DNA of 64,000 nt from Microbacterium immunditiarum. Lineage in GTDB: Bacteria; Actinomycetota; Actinomycetes; Actinomycetales; Microbacteriaceae. Made by a program: the position numbers and the translations under genes. The stretch is taken from positions 3,038,001 to 3,102,000 of the forward strand of contig NZ_JACCBV010000001.1 in assembly GCF_013409785.1 (NCBI RefSeq). The letters run 5' to 3'. The notes below the pieces were generated by a model. That model saw nothing but the letters and a program-made list of their open reading frames with translations. It was not told where the DNA came from and ran no database searches. Numbering within the stretch: position 1 is the stretch's first letter; each line of letters begins with the position of its first letter. This document shows positions 44,510 to 52,630 of this stretch, piece by piece.

Positions 44510-45661
44510 TCAGGCGGTGACGACCTGCGCGGTGCCGACCGGCGCATCCGCCCCCATCTCGGCGGCGATGCGGTTCGCCTCCTCGATGAGGGTCGCGACG
44601 ATCTCCGCCTCGGGCACTGTCTTGATGACCTGCCCCTTCACGAAGATCTGACCCTTGCCGTTGCCGGATGCCACGCCGAGGTCGGCCTCGCGCGCCTCGC
44701 CGGGTCCGTTCACGACGCAGCCCATGACCGCGACGCGAAGGGGAACGGTCATGTCCTTGAGGCCCTCGGTCACCGAGTCGGCGAGCGTGTAGACGTCCAC
44801 CTGCGCCCGGCCGCACGACGGGCACGACACGATCTCGAGCTTGCGCTCGCGCAGATTGAGCGACTGGAGGATCTGGTGGCCGACTTTGACCTCTTCGGCA
44901 GGCGGGGCCGACAGCGAGACGCGGATCGTGTCGCCGATGCCCTCCGCCAGGAGGATGCCGAACGCGGTCGCGGACTTGATCGTGCCCTGGAACGCGGGCC
45001 CCGCCTCGGTCACGCCGAGGTGCAGCGGCCAGTCGCCGCGCTCGGCGAGCATCCGGTACGCCTTGACCATCACAACGGGGTCGTTGTGCTTGACCGAGAT
45101 CTTGAAGTCGTGGAAGTCGTGCTCCTCGAACAGCGACGCCTCCCATACGGCGCTCTCGACGAGCGCCTCGGGGGTCGCCTTGCCGTACTTCTCGAGCAGG
45201 CGCTTGTCGAGCGATCCGGCGTTGACGCCGATGCGCAGCGAGACGCCCGCGGCCTGCGCGGCCTTCGCGATCTCGCCGACCTTGTCGTCGAACTGACGGA
45301 TGTTGCCGGGGTTGACGCGCACCGCGGCGCATCCGGCGTCGATCGCCTGGAAGACGTACTTGGGCTGGAAGTGGATGTCGGCGATCACCGGGATCTGGCT
45401 CTTCGCCGCGATGATGTGAAGGACGTCGGCGTCGTCCTGCGACGGGACGGCGACGCGCACGATCTCGCAGCCGGAGGCGGTCAGCTCGGCGATCTGCTGC
45501 AGCGTCGCGTTGATGTTCGTCGTCGGCGTCGTCGTCATCGACTGGACGCTGACCGGAGCGTCGCCGCCCACGAGCACCTTGCCGACCTTGATCTGGCGGC
45601 TCTTGCGTCGGGGAGCGAGGACTTCCGGCACACGAGGCATCCCGAGATTCACTGCTGGCAC
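44510..45661 (-). CDS. ispG: 4-hydroxy-3-methylbut-2-enyl diphosphate synthase
   Basis: Penultimate enzyme of the non-mevalonate isoprenoid pathway; it reduces MEcPP to HMBPP with a [4Fe-4S] cluster. The 383 residues contain a TIM-barrel half ([45 protein letters not shown]) and the cluster domain. Three cluster Cys are visible in CPSCGR near 280 and [10 protein letters not shown] near 313. The GTG at 45661 has TAGGCT 6 bases upstream, with GGAGG overlapping that spacer. With dxr at 56 kb this gives two steps of the pathway in the window. Confidence 0.96.
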   Translation of the reverse strand: MPAVNLGMPRVPEVLAPRRKSRQIKVGKVLVGGDAPVSVQSMTTTPTTNINATLQQIAELTASGCEIVRVAVPSQDDADVLHIIAAKSQIPVIADIHFQPKYVFQAIDAGCAAVRVNPGNIRQFDDKVGEIAKAAQAAGVSLRIGVNAGSLDKRLLEKYGKATPEALVESAVWEASLFEEHDFHDFKISVKHNDPVVMVKAYRMLAERGDWPLHLGVTEAGPAFQGTIKSATAFGILLAEGIGDTIRVSLSAPPAEEVKVGHQILQSLNLRERKLEIVSCPSCGRAQVDVYTLADSVTEGLKDMTVPLRVAVMGCVVNGPGEAREADLGVASGNGKGQIFVKGQVIKTVPEAEIVATLIEEANRIAAEMGADAPVGTAQVVTA

Positions 45662-45667
45662 GCCTCC

Positions 45668-45673
45668 AGCCTA
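45668..45673 (-). promoter_or_regulatory. Leaderless promoter -10 box for ispG
   Basis: TAGGCT on the minus strand, 6 bases before the GTG at 45661. Confidence 0.6.
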
Positions 45674-45724
45674 CGCCGGGCCGATGCGCCGAGGCTGGCC
45701 ATGAGGTGAGAGCGGATGCCGCGC

Positions 45725-47647
45725 TCAGCGCTCCTCGGCGCCCTGGGTCCCCTCCTCGGCGGCCCGCGCAGCGGCCTCGTCAGGCGCTGTGGCCAGGAGC
45801 GCGCGGATGAGCGATTGCGCATCGTACGGCCCCGTGTGGCGCTGACCGTTCACGAAGAAGGTCGGCACGGACGTGATGTCCATCGCGTCGGCGTCGAGCA
45901 TGTCGTCGCGCACCCGCGCCGCGACCTCGGGTGAGCGGAGGTCCTTCTCGAAGCGGTCGACGTCGAGCCCGAGATCGGCCGCCCGACGCAGGATGTCGGA
46001 GGGCATCTGGTGATCCTGGTCGGAGAACAGGCTCTTGGCGAACTCCGTGCGCTTGCCCTGCACCGCCGCCGCCTCGACGGCCTCGGCATCCGCCACCGCG
46101 TTCGGGTGCACGCGTTCGAGCGGAGCGTGCCGCCACACGTAGCGCAGTCGGCCGTCGAGCTCGCGCATGACCTCTTCGATCGAGCCGGATGCCTTGAGGC
46201 AGAACGGGCACTGGTAATCGCCGTACTCGACGATCGTGAGCGGCGCGTCGACCGGGCCCCACACGTGGTCGCGGGTCGGGTCGACCGGACGCGCGAGCGT
46301 CTGGCCGGCCTCGTCATCGGTGTGACGCGCGTCCGAGATGCGGAAGATGATCGCCGCGAGGATGAAGGCGATGGCGGATGCCACGAGCACGCCGACGCGC
46401 GCCTCGTTCTGCGCGAGATCGTCCTCGATCGCGAGGTCGACGATGAACAGCGAGATCGTGAACCCGATGCCGCACAGCACCGCTCCGCCGGCGAGCCGGT
46501 CGAGGGTGAGCCCCGGGCCGAGGTCGCCGATGCGGAACAGCCGGAGCAGGGCTACGGAGCCGAAGACGCCGAGGAACTTGCCGACGACCAGGCCCGCCAC
46601 GATCGCCCACGTGAGCGGCGAGGTCATCGCGCCCGCGAGGATCTCGGGGCTGAGCACGACGCCCGCGTTGGCGAGCGCGAACAGCGGGAGGATCACGTAG
46701 GCGACATAGGGCGCGTACGCCGACTGCAGGCGCTCGTTCACGGAGATCGACTCGCGCAGGCTGTTCGCGGCGAGGCGCGCGTACTCGCTATTGGGCGACT
46801 GGCGGAACGTCCGTGCGAGCTCGAGCGCGTGCTCGACGTCGCGGCGGTTGGGGCGGTACACCGGCACGAGGAGGGCGATCGCGACGCCCGCGAGAGTCGG
46901 GTGGACGCCAGACGCGAGGAACGCGAGCCACACGATGATCGACAGCGTCGCGTAGATCGGCCCGCGCCCGCGCGGCACGTACCGCGTGAAGTACACGCCG
47001 ACGAGCCCGACGGCGGCGATGATCAGCGGGAGCGGGTTGAACGACTCCGTGTAGAAGAGCGCGATGATGCTGAGCGCTCCGATGTCGTCGACGACGGCGA
47101 GCGCGAGCAGGAACACGCGCAGCCGACCGGAGGCGCGTGGGCCGATGATCGCGAGAGCGCCGACGAGGAACGCGGTGTCGGTCGAGATCACGACTCCCCA
47201 CGCGTGCTCCTGCCCGGTTCCCGCTGCGATGAGCATGAAGATCGCCGCGGGCACGACGAGGCCCGCGATCGCGGCGACGACCGGCACGAGCGCGCGCGAC
47301 CAGCTGGTCAGCTCGCCGATCGCGAACTCGCGACGCACCTCGAGCCCGACGGTGAAGAAGAAGATCGCCATGAGCGCGTCGTTGACGAGCGCGTGCAGCG
47401 TGAAGTCGAGGGTGAGGTCACCGACACCGACCGTGAGCTGCGTCTCCCAGAGAGCCTCGTACGTGCCGTGCGAGAGGTTCGCCCACAGGATCGCGACCGC
47501 GGTGGCGATCAGCAGCAGGAGGGCGCAGATGCGGCTCTCGCCCATCGACTGGATCTTCTCGGCGATCGACGGACGCCGGCGCTCGCGCGAACCGCGCGGT
47601 TCGCGCGAGTCACCGGGTCGGCCGATCGTGGTCAGCTGCTGCGTCAT
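45725..47647 (-). CDS. nhaA: Na+/H+ antiporter NhaA fused to a DsbA-like thioredoxin domain
   Basis: A 640-residue fusion. Residues about 35-440 are an NhaA antiporter of 12 helices with STDTAFLVGALAIIGPR and ALAVVDDIGALSIIALFYT, whose paired Asp residues bind Na+/H+. After a polar linker (HTDDEAGQTLARPVD) comes a DsbA/thioredoxin domain with the redox motif QCPFC near residue 481 and the cis-Pro loop SVPTFFVNGQ. This fusion is known in actinobacteria; the role of the redox part is unclear. AGAGGAG precedes the ATG at 47647, which overlaps the stop of the short frame upstream (ATGA). Confidence 0.92.
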   Translation of the reverse strand: MTQQLTTIGRPGDSREPRGSRERRRPSIAEKIQSMGESRICALLLLIATAVAILWANLSHGTYEALWETQLTVGVGDLTLDFTLHALVNDALMAIFFFTVGLEVRREFAIGELTSWSRALVPVVAAIAGLVVPAAIFMLIAAGTGQEHAWGVVISTDTAFLVGALAIIGPRASGRLRVFLLALAVVDDIGALSIIALFYTESFNPLPLIIAAVGLVGVYFTRYVPRGRGPIYATLSIIVWLAFLASGVHPTLAGVAIALLVPVYRPNRRDVEHALELARTFRQSPNSEYARLAANSLRESISVNERLQSAYAPYVAYVILPLFALANAGVVLSPEILAGAMTSPLTWAIVAGLVVGKFLGVFGSVALLRLFRIGDLGPGLTLDRLAGGAVLCGIGFTISLFIVDLAIEDDLAQNEARVGVLVASAIAFILAAIIFRISDARHTDDEAGQTLARPVDPTRDHVWGPVDAPLTIVEYGDYQCPFCLKASGSIEEVMRELDGRLRYVWRHAPLERVHPNAVADAEAVEAAAVQGKRTEFAKSLFSDQDHQMPSDILRRAADLGLDVDRFEKDLRSPEVAARVRDDMLDADAMDITSVPTFFVNGQRHTGPYDAQSLIRALLATAPDEAAARAAEEGTQGAEER

Positions 47648-47886
47648 CCGGCTCCTCTGTGTCCGGTGTCGGGTCGCGAGTCCGCCTCGCTGCGTTCGGG
47701 TGCGCGCGGCGAGACGCCGTGCCACAGCTCGTCGAACGCGATGCTGTCATAGAACGCGACGCCGTCCGAGATCTTCCCGTCCGAGACCGCGTGGTCCATC
47801 CGCTCCGCCTTCCGCAGCTGCGACGCGACGAGGGCCGCGCGGCCCAGTATCGTGCACGTCGGGGGAACGTCGCGACCGTATCTCAC
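47644..47886 (-). pseudogene. C-terminal remnant of an NTF2/SnoaL-like protein
   Basis: An 80-codon frame whose middle, DHAVSDGKISDGVAFYDSIAFDELWHG, reads like the last two strands of SnoaL/NTF2-like proteins (pattern DGKI-x3-x-FYD). Those proteins usually have 110-140 residues, and their N-terminal helices are missing; the first 25 residues look like random frame. The stop overlaps the nhaA start. It may be a decayed gene still serving to couple translation into nhaA, or a short functional leader. Family placement rests on a short motif only. Confidence 0.45.
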
Positions 47887-47897
47887 GAGGAGTCCCG

Positions 47898-48704
47898 ATG
47901 GCCACCGACGAAGTCATCCTGCTGACGGGCGCGACGAGCGGAATCGGGCTCGAGACGGCTCGCCGATTGGCCGCGCGAGCGAAGACGCTGATCGTGCAGG
48001 GACCCGAGCCCGCGGATGCCGCCGCTGCGGCGCTCGCGTCCATCCGGGGTGCGGGCGGTGCGCGCGTCGAGTACGTCTCGGCGGACTTCACGAAGCTCGC
48101 GGATGCCGCGACCGCCGCATCCGCGATGCGGGAGGCCGCCGGCGCGCCCGTCACCGCCCTCATCAACGACGCGGGCGTGCCCGGCAGCCCCGAGCGCGGG
48201 GTGACGGCCGACGGCCACGAACGCACGCTGCAGGTGAACTTCCTCGCCCTCGTGCTGCTCAGCGAGCTGCTCGCACCGTCGATCGCCCCGGGCGGGCGCC
48301 TCGTGAACCTCGCGTCGGCGACGCACGAGTCCGCGTCGCTCGACCTCGACGACATCGAGCTCGAGCGCGGCTACTCCCCCGTCCGCGCCTACGCACGCTC
48401 GAAGCTCGCCATCGTCATGTACACGCTGTGGCGCGCGCGGCGCCGCGGCGACGGGCCGACGGCCGTGAGCCTCCAGCCGGGAGTCATCAACACCGCGCTG
48501 CTCGGAGCGATGTTCGGTCGCATCGGCACGGGCGTCGACGTCGGCGCGCGCAGCATCCTCGACGCTCTCGATGCGCCCGCGCGCGGCGGCGAGTACTTCG
48601 ACGAGGGCAGGCTCACCGCCCCGAGCGCACAGGCGCGCAACGTCGTGCTCGGCGATCGGCTCATGGAGTGGACGCTCGACGCGCTCGGACCTCACCTCGT
48701 GTGA
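47898..48704 (+). CDS. SDR-family NAD(P)-dependent oxidoreductase
   Basis: A 268-residue SDR enzyme. TGATSGIGLETARRLA near residue 10 is the classical TGxxxGIG cofactor site, NDAGVPG corresponds to the NNAG motif, and YARSKLAIVMYTLW contains the catalytic Tyr-x3-Lys near 165. The sequence is of the retinol dehydrogenase/WW-oxidoreductase-like branch. CGAGGAG lies 5 bases before the ATG. The substrate is unknown. Confidence 0.9.
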   Translation: MATDEVILLTGATSGIGLETARRLAARAKTLIVQGPEPADAAAAALASIRGAGGARVEYVSADFTKLADAATAASAMREAAGAPVTALINDAGVPGSPERGVTADGHERTLQVNFLALVLLSELLAPSIAPGGRLVNLASATHESASLDLDDIELERGYSPVRAYARSKLAIVMYTLWRARRRGDGPTAVSLQPGVINTALLGAMFGRIGTGVDVGARSILDALDAPARGGEYFDEGRLTAPSAQARNVVLGDRLMEWTLDALGPHLV

Positions 48705-48733
48705 CGCCCGGCCGCGCGCCGCCGCGCGTGTGG

Positions 48734-48739
48734 TAGGTT
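48734..48739 (+). promoter_or_regulatory. Promoter -10 box of the Trp leader
   Basis: TAGGTT, 6 bases before the ATG of the leader peptide, so even the leader peptide is expected to be translated from a leaderless mRNA. Confidence 0.65.
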
Positions 48740-48745
48740 CGGCGC

Positions 48746-48781
48746 ATGCTCGCGAACCGCACCTGGTGGGCCGCCTTCTAG
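48746..48781 (+). CDS. trpL: Trp leader peptide
   Basis: Eleven-codon frame encoding MLANRTWWAAF, with two adjacent Trp codons at positions 7-8, followed by TAG. It lies 80 bases before the anthranilate synthase gene and directly before an intrinsic terminator. Stalling of the ribosome on the Trp codons when charged tRNA-Trp is scarce would free the downstream region for the antiterminator. It is a classical attenuator leader, too short for standard gene callers. Confidence 0.9.
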   Translation: MLANRTWWAAF

Positions 48782-48831
48782 GCGGTGCGTTCGAGCGACG
48801 ACAGACCGCCCCCGGGCGGTCTTCTTCTTCG
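48773..48831 (+). terminator. Trp attenuator: pause, antiterminator and terminator hairpins
   Basis: Terminator: AGACCGCC (48803-48810) and GGCGGTCT (48815-48822), an 8-bp stem, loop CCCG, followed by the U-rich TCTTCTTC. Pause stem: CCGCC-TTCTA-GGCGG around the leader stop codon (from 48771). Antiterminator: GGCGGT at 48781-48786 can instead pair with ACCGCC at 48805-48810, which removes the 5' arm of the terminator. The three structures are mutually exclusive in the expected order. Confidence 0.85.
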
Positions 48832-48861
48832 TGGGGAACCGCCCCCGACGAGAGACACACG

Positions 48862-50811
48862 ATGACCGGGACCGCACCCCCCTCCCTTCGCGAGCTGGCC
48901 GCGAGCGGCCGCCCCTTCGCCCTCATCGCGCGCGACGACGCCACCGTCGAAGTGCTCATGGGCGACGTGGTCGACGTCGAGCTGCTGGGCGACATCCCGC
49001 TCGCGGATGCGTCGGGCACGCCGCGCGAGGTGCTCGCGCTCGTGCCGTTCCGGCAGGTTCGCGAGCGCGGGTTCGAGTGCCACGACGACGCCGCGCCGCT
49101 GCGCTGCCTGGTGGTCGCGGAGCACACACGGATGCCGCGCACCGAAGCCCTCGCGCAGCTCCCGGCCGAGCAGATCCCGCTCACAGGCGCGGGCTTCGAC
49201 ATCCCGGACGACGACTACGCCGACGTCGTGCGGCGCGTCATCGCCGACGAGATCGGCCGCGGCGAGGGAGCGAACTTCGTCATCCGCCGCGATTTCACCG
49301 CCGGCGTGGCATCCGACCCCGTTTTCGCCGCCCTCGCGTGGTTCCGTGCCCTGCTCGAGCACGAGCGCGGCGCCTATTGGACCTTCGCGATCGTGACCCC
49401 CGGTCACGTCGCGGTGGGCGCGAGCCCCGAGGCGCACGTGAGCGCGAAGGGCGGGTTCGTCACGATGAACCCCATCTCGGGCACCTTCCGCCACCCCGCG
49501 GGCGGCGCGACGGCCGAGGCGCTCAGCGAGTTCCTCACTTCGACGAAGGAGACCGAAGAGCTCTTCATGGTCGTCGACGAGGAGCTCAAGATGATGAGCG
49601 CCGTGTGCTCGGACGGCGGCCGCATCACGGGCCCGCACCTCAAGGAGATGTCGCGGCTCACCCACACCGAGTACGTGCTGCGCGGGCGCAGCCGCCTCGA
49701 CCCCCGCGAGATCCTGCGCGACACGATGTTCGCGCCGACGGTCACCGGATCGCCCATGCAGAACGCGTGCACGGTCATCACGCGCCACGAGCGCACGCCG
49801 CGCGGGTACTACTCGGGCGTGGCCGCGCTCTTCACCCCGCGCGCCGACACCGACCCGGGCGCGGCCGACGGGCCGTCGCACGATCTCGACGCCCCCATCC
49901 TCATTCGCACGGCGTATCTCGTCGACGGGCGCCTGCGCGTGCCGGTCGGCGCGACGCTCGTGCGCCACTCCGACCCCCACGGCGAGGTCAGCGAGACGCA
50001 CGGCAAGGCGGCGGGCGTGCTCGGCGCGATCGGAGCCGTCCCGCGCGATCGTGCCGCCGAGCTGGCCGCCCTGCGCGCCGAGGGCGCGATCGACGAGGAC
50101 GCGCCGGCCCCCGAGCCGCGGCGGCTCGCCGACGATCCGGCGATCGCGGAGCTGCTGCGCTCACGCAACGCGCGACTCGCTCCGTTCTGGCTCAACCCGC
50201 AGGACGCAGCGGGTCACGGTCCCTTCGAAGGCCGCGACGCGATCGTCGTGGACGCGGAGGACCGTTTCACGACGATGCTCGCCCACCAGCTGCGGCACCT
50301 CGGCCTCGATGTGCGGATCGTCCACTGGAGCGAGGTCGCCGACGAAGAGCTCGACGAGGCGGGGCTGGTCGTGTCGGGCCCCGGTCCGGGCGATCCGCGC
50401 GATCCGTCGAACCCCCGCATGAAGCGGATGCGCGAGGTCGTCGCGCGCCGCCGGGCGAGCGGCCGTCCGCTCTTGGCCGTGTGCCTCAGCCATCAGGTGC
50501 TCGCCGACTCGCTCGGCATCGAGCTCGCTCCGCTCGACCGCCCGCACCAGGGGCTGCAGCGGACGGTCGACGTGTTCGGCGAGCCCGCCTCGATCGGCTT
50601 CTACAACACGTTCACCGCGCGCGTGCGCCCGGGCGCGACGGCCGTGGGCGACGCCGAGGTCTCGGCCGACCCCGAGTCAGGCGACGTGCATGCGCTGCGC
50701 GGGCCCGGCTTCGCGTCGGTGCAGGGGCATCTCGAGTCGATCCTGTCGCGCGACGGCATGCGCACGCTCGAGCGCCTCGTCGAGCACGCGCTCACGCCGG
50801 TCGGGGCCTGA
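48862..50811 (+). CDS. trpE: Fused anthranilate synthase (components I and II)
   Basis: A 649-residue fusion. The N-terminal 420 residues form the chorismate-binding aminase (FVTMNPISGTFRHPAGG, STKETEELFMVVDEELKMMSAVC, GSPMQNACTVI, PRGYYSGVAALF). The C-terminal 200 residues are a class I glutamine amidotransferase with GPGPGDPRDPSN, nucleophile Cys in LLAVCLSHQVLA near 541 and His-Glu in QGHLESI near 628. The order is that of PhzE and of fused actinobacterial TrpE-TrpG. The Trp attenuator upstream points to tryptophan synthesis, and no phz genes are nearby. I do not see the LLES motif of feedback-inhibited TrpE near the N-terminus. Confidence 0.9.
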   Translation: MTGTAPPSLRELAASGRPFALIARDDATVEVLMGDVVDVELLGDIPLADASGTPREVLALVPFRQVRERGFECHDDAAPLRCLVVAEHTRMPRTEALAQLPAEQIPLTGAGFDIPDDDYADVVRRVIADEIGRGEGANFVIRRDFTAGVASDPVFAALAWFRALLEHERGAYWTFAIVTPGHVAVGASPEAHVSAKGGFVTMNPISGTFRHPAGGATAEALSEFLTSTKETEELFMVVDEELKMMSAVCSDGGRITGPHLKEMSRLTHTEYVLRGRSRLDPREILRDTMFAPTVTGSPMQNACTVITRHERTPRGYYSGVAALFTPRADTDPGAADGPSHDLDAPILIRTAYLVDGRLRVPVGATLVRHSDPHGEVSETHGKAAGVLGAIGAVPRDRAAELAALRAEGAIDEDAPAPEPRRLADDPAIAELLRSRNARLAPFWLNPQDAAGHGPFEGRDAIVVDAEDRFTTMLAHQLRHLGLDVRIVHWSEVADEELDEAGLVVSGPGPGDPRDPSNPRMKRMREVVARRRASGRPLLAVCLSHQVLADSLGIELAPLDRPHQGLQRTVDVFGEPASIGFYNTFTARVRPGATAVGDAEVSADPESGDVHALRGPGFASVQGHLESILSRDGMRTLERLVEHALTPVGA

Positions 50812-50814
50812 CGC

Positions 50815-52155
50815 TCACACCGCGCCCGCGATGCGCGCGGCGAGCAGCCGCCGCTCGGCCTCGTTCGCCGTGAGCTCGCGGGCGCGGATGTCGGCCGCAT
50901 CCGCCTCCGCCATCCGCCCGAGGTCTCGCAGCAGCCGGCCGCGCACGGCGTGCCACAGGTGGTAGCCGTGGAGGGACGGACCCAGGGCGTCCAGATCTGC
51001 GAGCGCCGCCGCGGGCCCGTCGACCTGCGAGAGGGCGACGTCCCGGTTGAGTCGCACGATGGGCGACGGATCGCGAGCCACGAGCAGGTCGTACAGCGTG
51101 AGCACCTGGAGCCAGTCGGTGTCGGCCGACGTGGACGCGTCGGCATGGCACGCCGCGATCGCCGCGTGGAGCTGCCACCGACCCGGATGCCTCAGCCGAG
51201 CCGCGCGTTCGAGCGATGCACGCGCGTCGGCGACGAGCCGGTGATCCCACAGCGACCGGTCCTGGCCGGCGAGGAGCACGAGCCGGCCATCCACCGCACG
51301 CGCCCCCTCGCGCGCCCGGTGGAACAGGAGGAGCGCGAGCAGGCCGTGCGCCTCCGCCTCGCGCGGAAGCGCGTCCGCGACGACGCGAGCGAGCCACACG
51401 GCGTCGTCGGCGAGGTCGCGATCCGCCGACGCATCGCCGCCCGCGACGAGGTGCGCGCAGCTGTACATGACCGACACGACCGTCAGCACGAGGTCGAGGC
51501 GCTCCGCGCGCTCCGCCCCCTCGGGGATGCGCAGCGGGATTCCCGTCTCGGCGATGCGGCGCTTCGCGCGCACGATCCGCTGCTGAACGGCCGTCTCGGT
51601 CGAGAGCGTCGCCCGCGCGAGCTGGGCCGCCGTCAGGCCGACGATCGCGCGGAGCGTGAGCGCGAGCTGCGCGTCGGGCGAGAGCGCGGGATGGCAGCAT
51701 CCGAACAGCAGCGGCAACCGCTCGTCGACCTCCGTCGCGCCGACGGGTGGAGCCTCGGCGAGAAGCACGAGCTTCTCGCGGTAGCGCTTCTGGCGGCGCA
51801 TCCGGTCGAGCGCGTTGTGCCGCGCCGCCTGCGTGAGCCACGCACCGGGGTTCGGCGGGATGCCCCGGCGCCGCCACTCGCGCAGCGCCTCTTCGACCGC
51901 GTCCGCCACCGCCTCCTCGGCGAGGTCCAGGTTGCCGAGCGAGGTCGTGAGGGCCGCGACGATGCGCGCGGACTCCTCGCGCACGACGCGAGCGAGGAGA
52001 AGATCAGATGCTCCGGCCGCGGTCGCATCGAGCGCGGCCGGAGCGTCCGGAGCGGGGTTCGAGAACGGGCCCGCATGCCTCGCGTCTCCGCGCTCTGCGC
52101 CCCCGCGCTCTGCGCCCCCGCGGCGCGGAGCAGGCATGGGGCCCGTCGTGCTCAC
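50815..52155 (-). CDS. ECF RNA polymerase sigma factor (YCII-associated)
   Basis: A 446-residue ECF sigma factor of the long type. Region 2 covers LLLARVVREESARIVAALTTSLGNLDLAEEAVADAVEEALREW and PNPGAWLTQAARHNALDRMRRQKRY; region 4 holds LTLRAIVGLTAAQLARATLSTETAVQQRIVRAKRRI near residues 175-210. The remaining 220 residues are an alpha-helical, TPR-like extension typical of this group, thought to replace an anti-sigma factor. Its GTG overlaps the stop of the YCII gene (GTGA). The pair is widespread in bacteria. Confidence 0.92.
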   Translation of the reverse strand: MSTTGPMPAPRRGGAERGGAERGDARHAGPFSNPAPDAPAALDATAAGASDLLLARVVREESARIVAALTTSLGNLDLAEEAVADAVEEALREWRRRGIPPNPGAWLTQAARHNALDRMRRQKRYREKLVLLAEAPPVGATEVDERLPLLFGCCHPALSPDAQLALTLRAIVGLTAAQLARATLSTETAVQQRIVRAKRRIAETGIPLRIPEGAERAERLDLVLTVVSVMYSCAHLVAGGDASADRDLADDAVWLARVVADALPREAEAHGLLALLLFHRAREGARAVDGRLVLLAGQDRSLWDHRLVADARASLERAARLRHPGRWQLHAAIAACHADASTSADTDWLQVLTLYDLLVARDPSPIVRLNRDVALSQVDGPAAALADLDALGPSLHGYHLWHAVRGRLLRDLGRMAEADAADIRARELTANEAERRLLAARIAGAV

Positions 52156-52520
52156 TGCTCGAACTGGCTGTAGTCCTCGACCATCGGCCGGATCTCGACC
52201 GCCACTCCGGGGAGCGCGAGCGAGGGCCACGTCTTCGTGAGCTCGATCGCGGCGTCGAGGTCGGGGACATCGATGACGCTGAAGCCGCCCACGACCTCCT
52301 TCGCCTCCGAGAAGGGGCCGTCGACGACGACGGGGCCGCCGTCGGAGTGCTTCACGGTGGTCGCGGTCGAGATCGGCATGAGCTCGGCTCCCGAGTCGGC
52401 GAACTTGTCGCGGTTGTCCTGGAACCATTGGTAGATCTGCGCGTAGACCTCCTGCGCGCGCTCGGGAGGCACGGCGTCGTCGAACTCGGGCACCGAGGTG
52501 AACATGAGAACGTACTTCAC
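52152..52520 (-). CDS. YCII-domain protein (DGPF type)
   Basis: A 122-residue dimeric alpha/beta-barrel protein of the YCII family, carrying the signature VVDGPFSEAKEVVGGFSVIDV. Such proteins are regularly encoded with ECF sigma factors of the neighbouring type and may sense a ligand; the mechanism is unknown. The start is the GTG at 52520, since GAAAGGA lies 8 bases before it and KYVLMF is the family's usual N-terminus. The 110 bases upstream contain no clear vegetative promoter, so self-control by the ECF factor is possible. Confidence 0.92.
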   Translation of the reverse strand: MKYVLMFTSVPEFDDAVPPERAQEVYAQIYQWFQDNRDKFADSGAELMPISTATTVKHSDGGPVVVDGPFSEAKEVVGGFSVIDVPDLDAAIELTKTWPSLALPGVAVEIRPMVEDYSQFEQ

Positions 52521-52630
52521 GGTCGCGTTCCTTTCGTCAATGGGAACCGTTTCACCCCTACAGCGAACGGGCAAGGCCCGGATCGACACGGTCCGCGAAG
52601 CATCTCGCGCCGGACTTCACGCGCGTCGCG

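Noticed and set aside
48862..50811. Phenazine biosynthesis (PhzE) cluster
   Set aside because: Only the PhzE-like gene is present, with no other phz genes, and the Trp leader points to tryptophan control.
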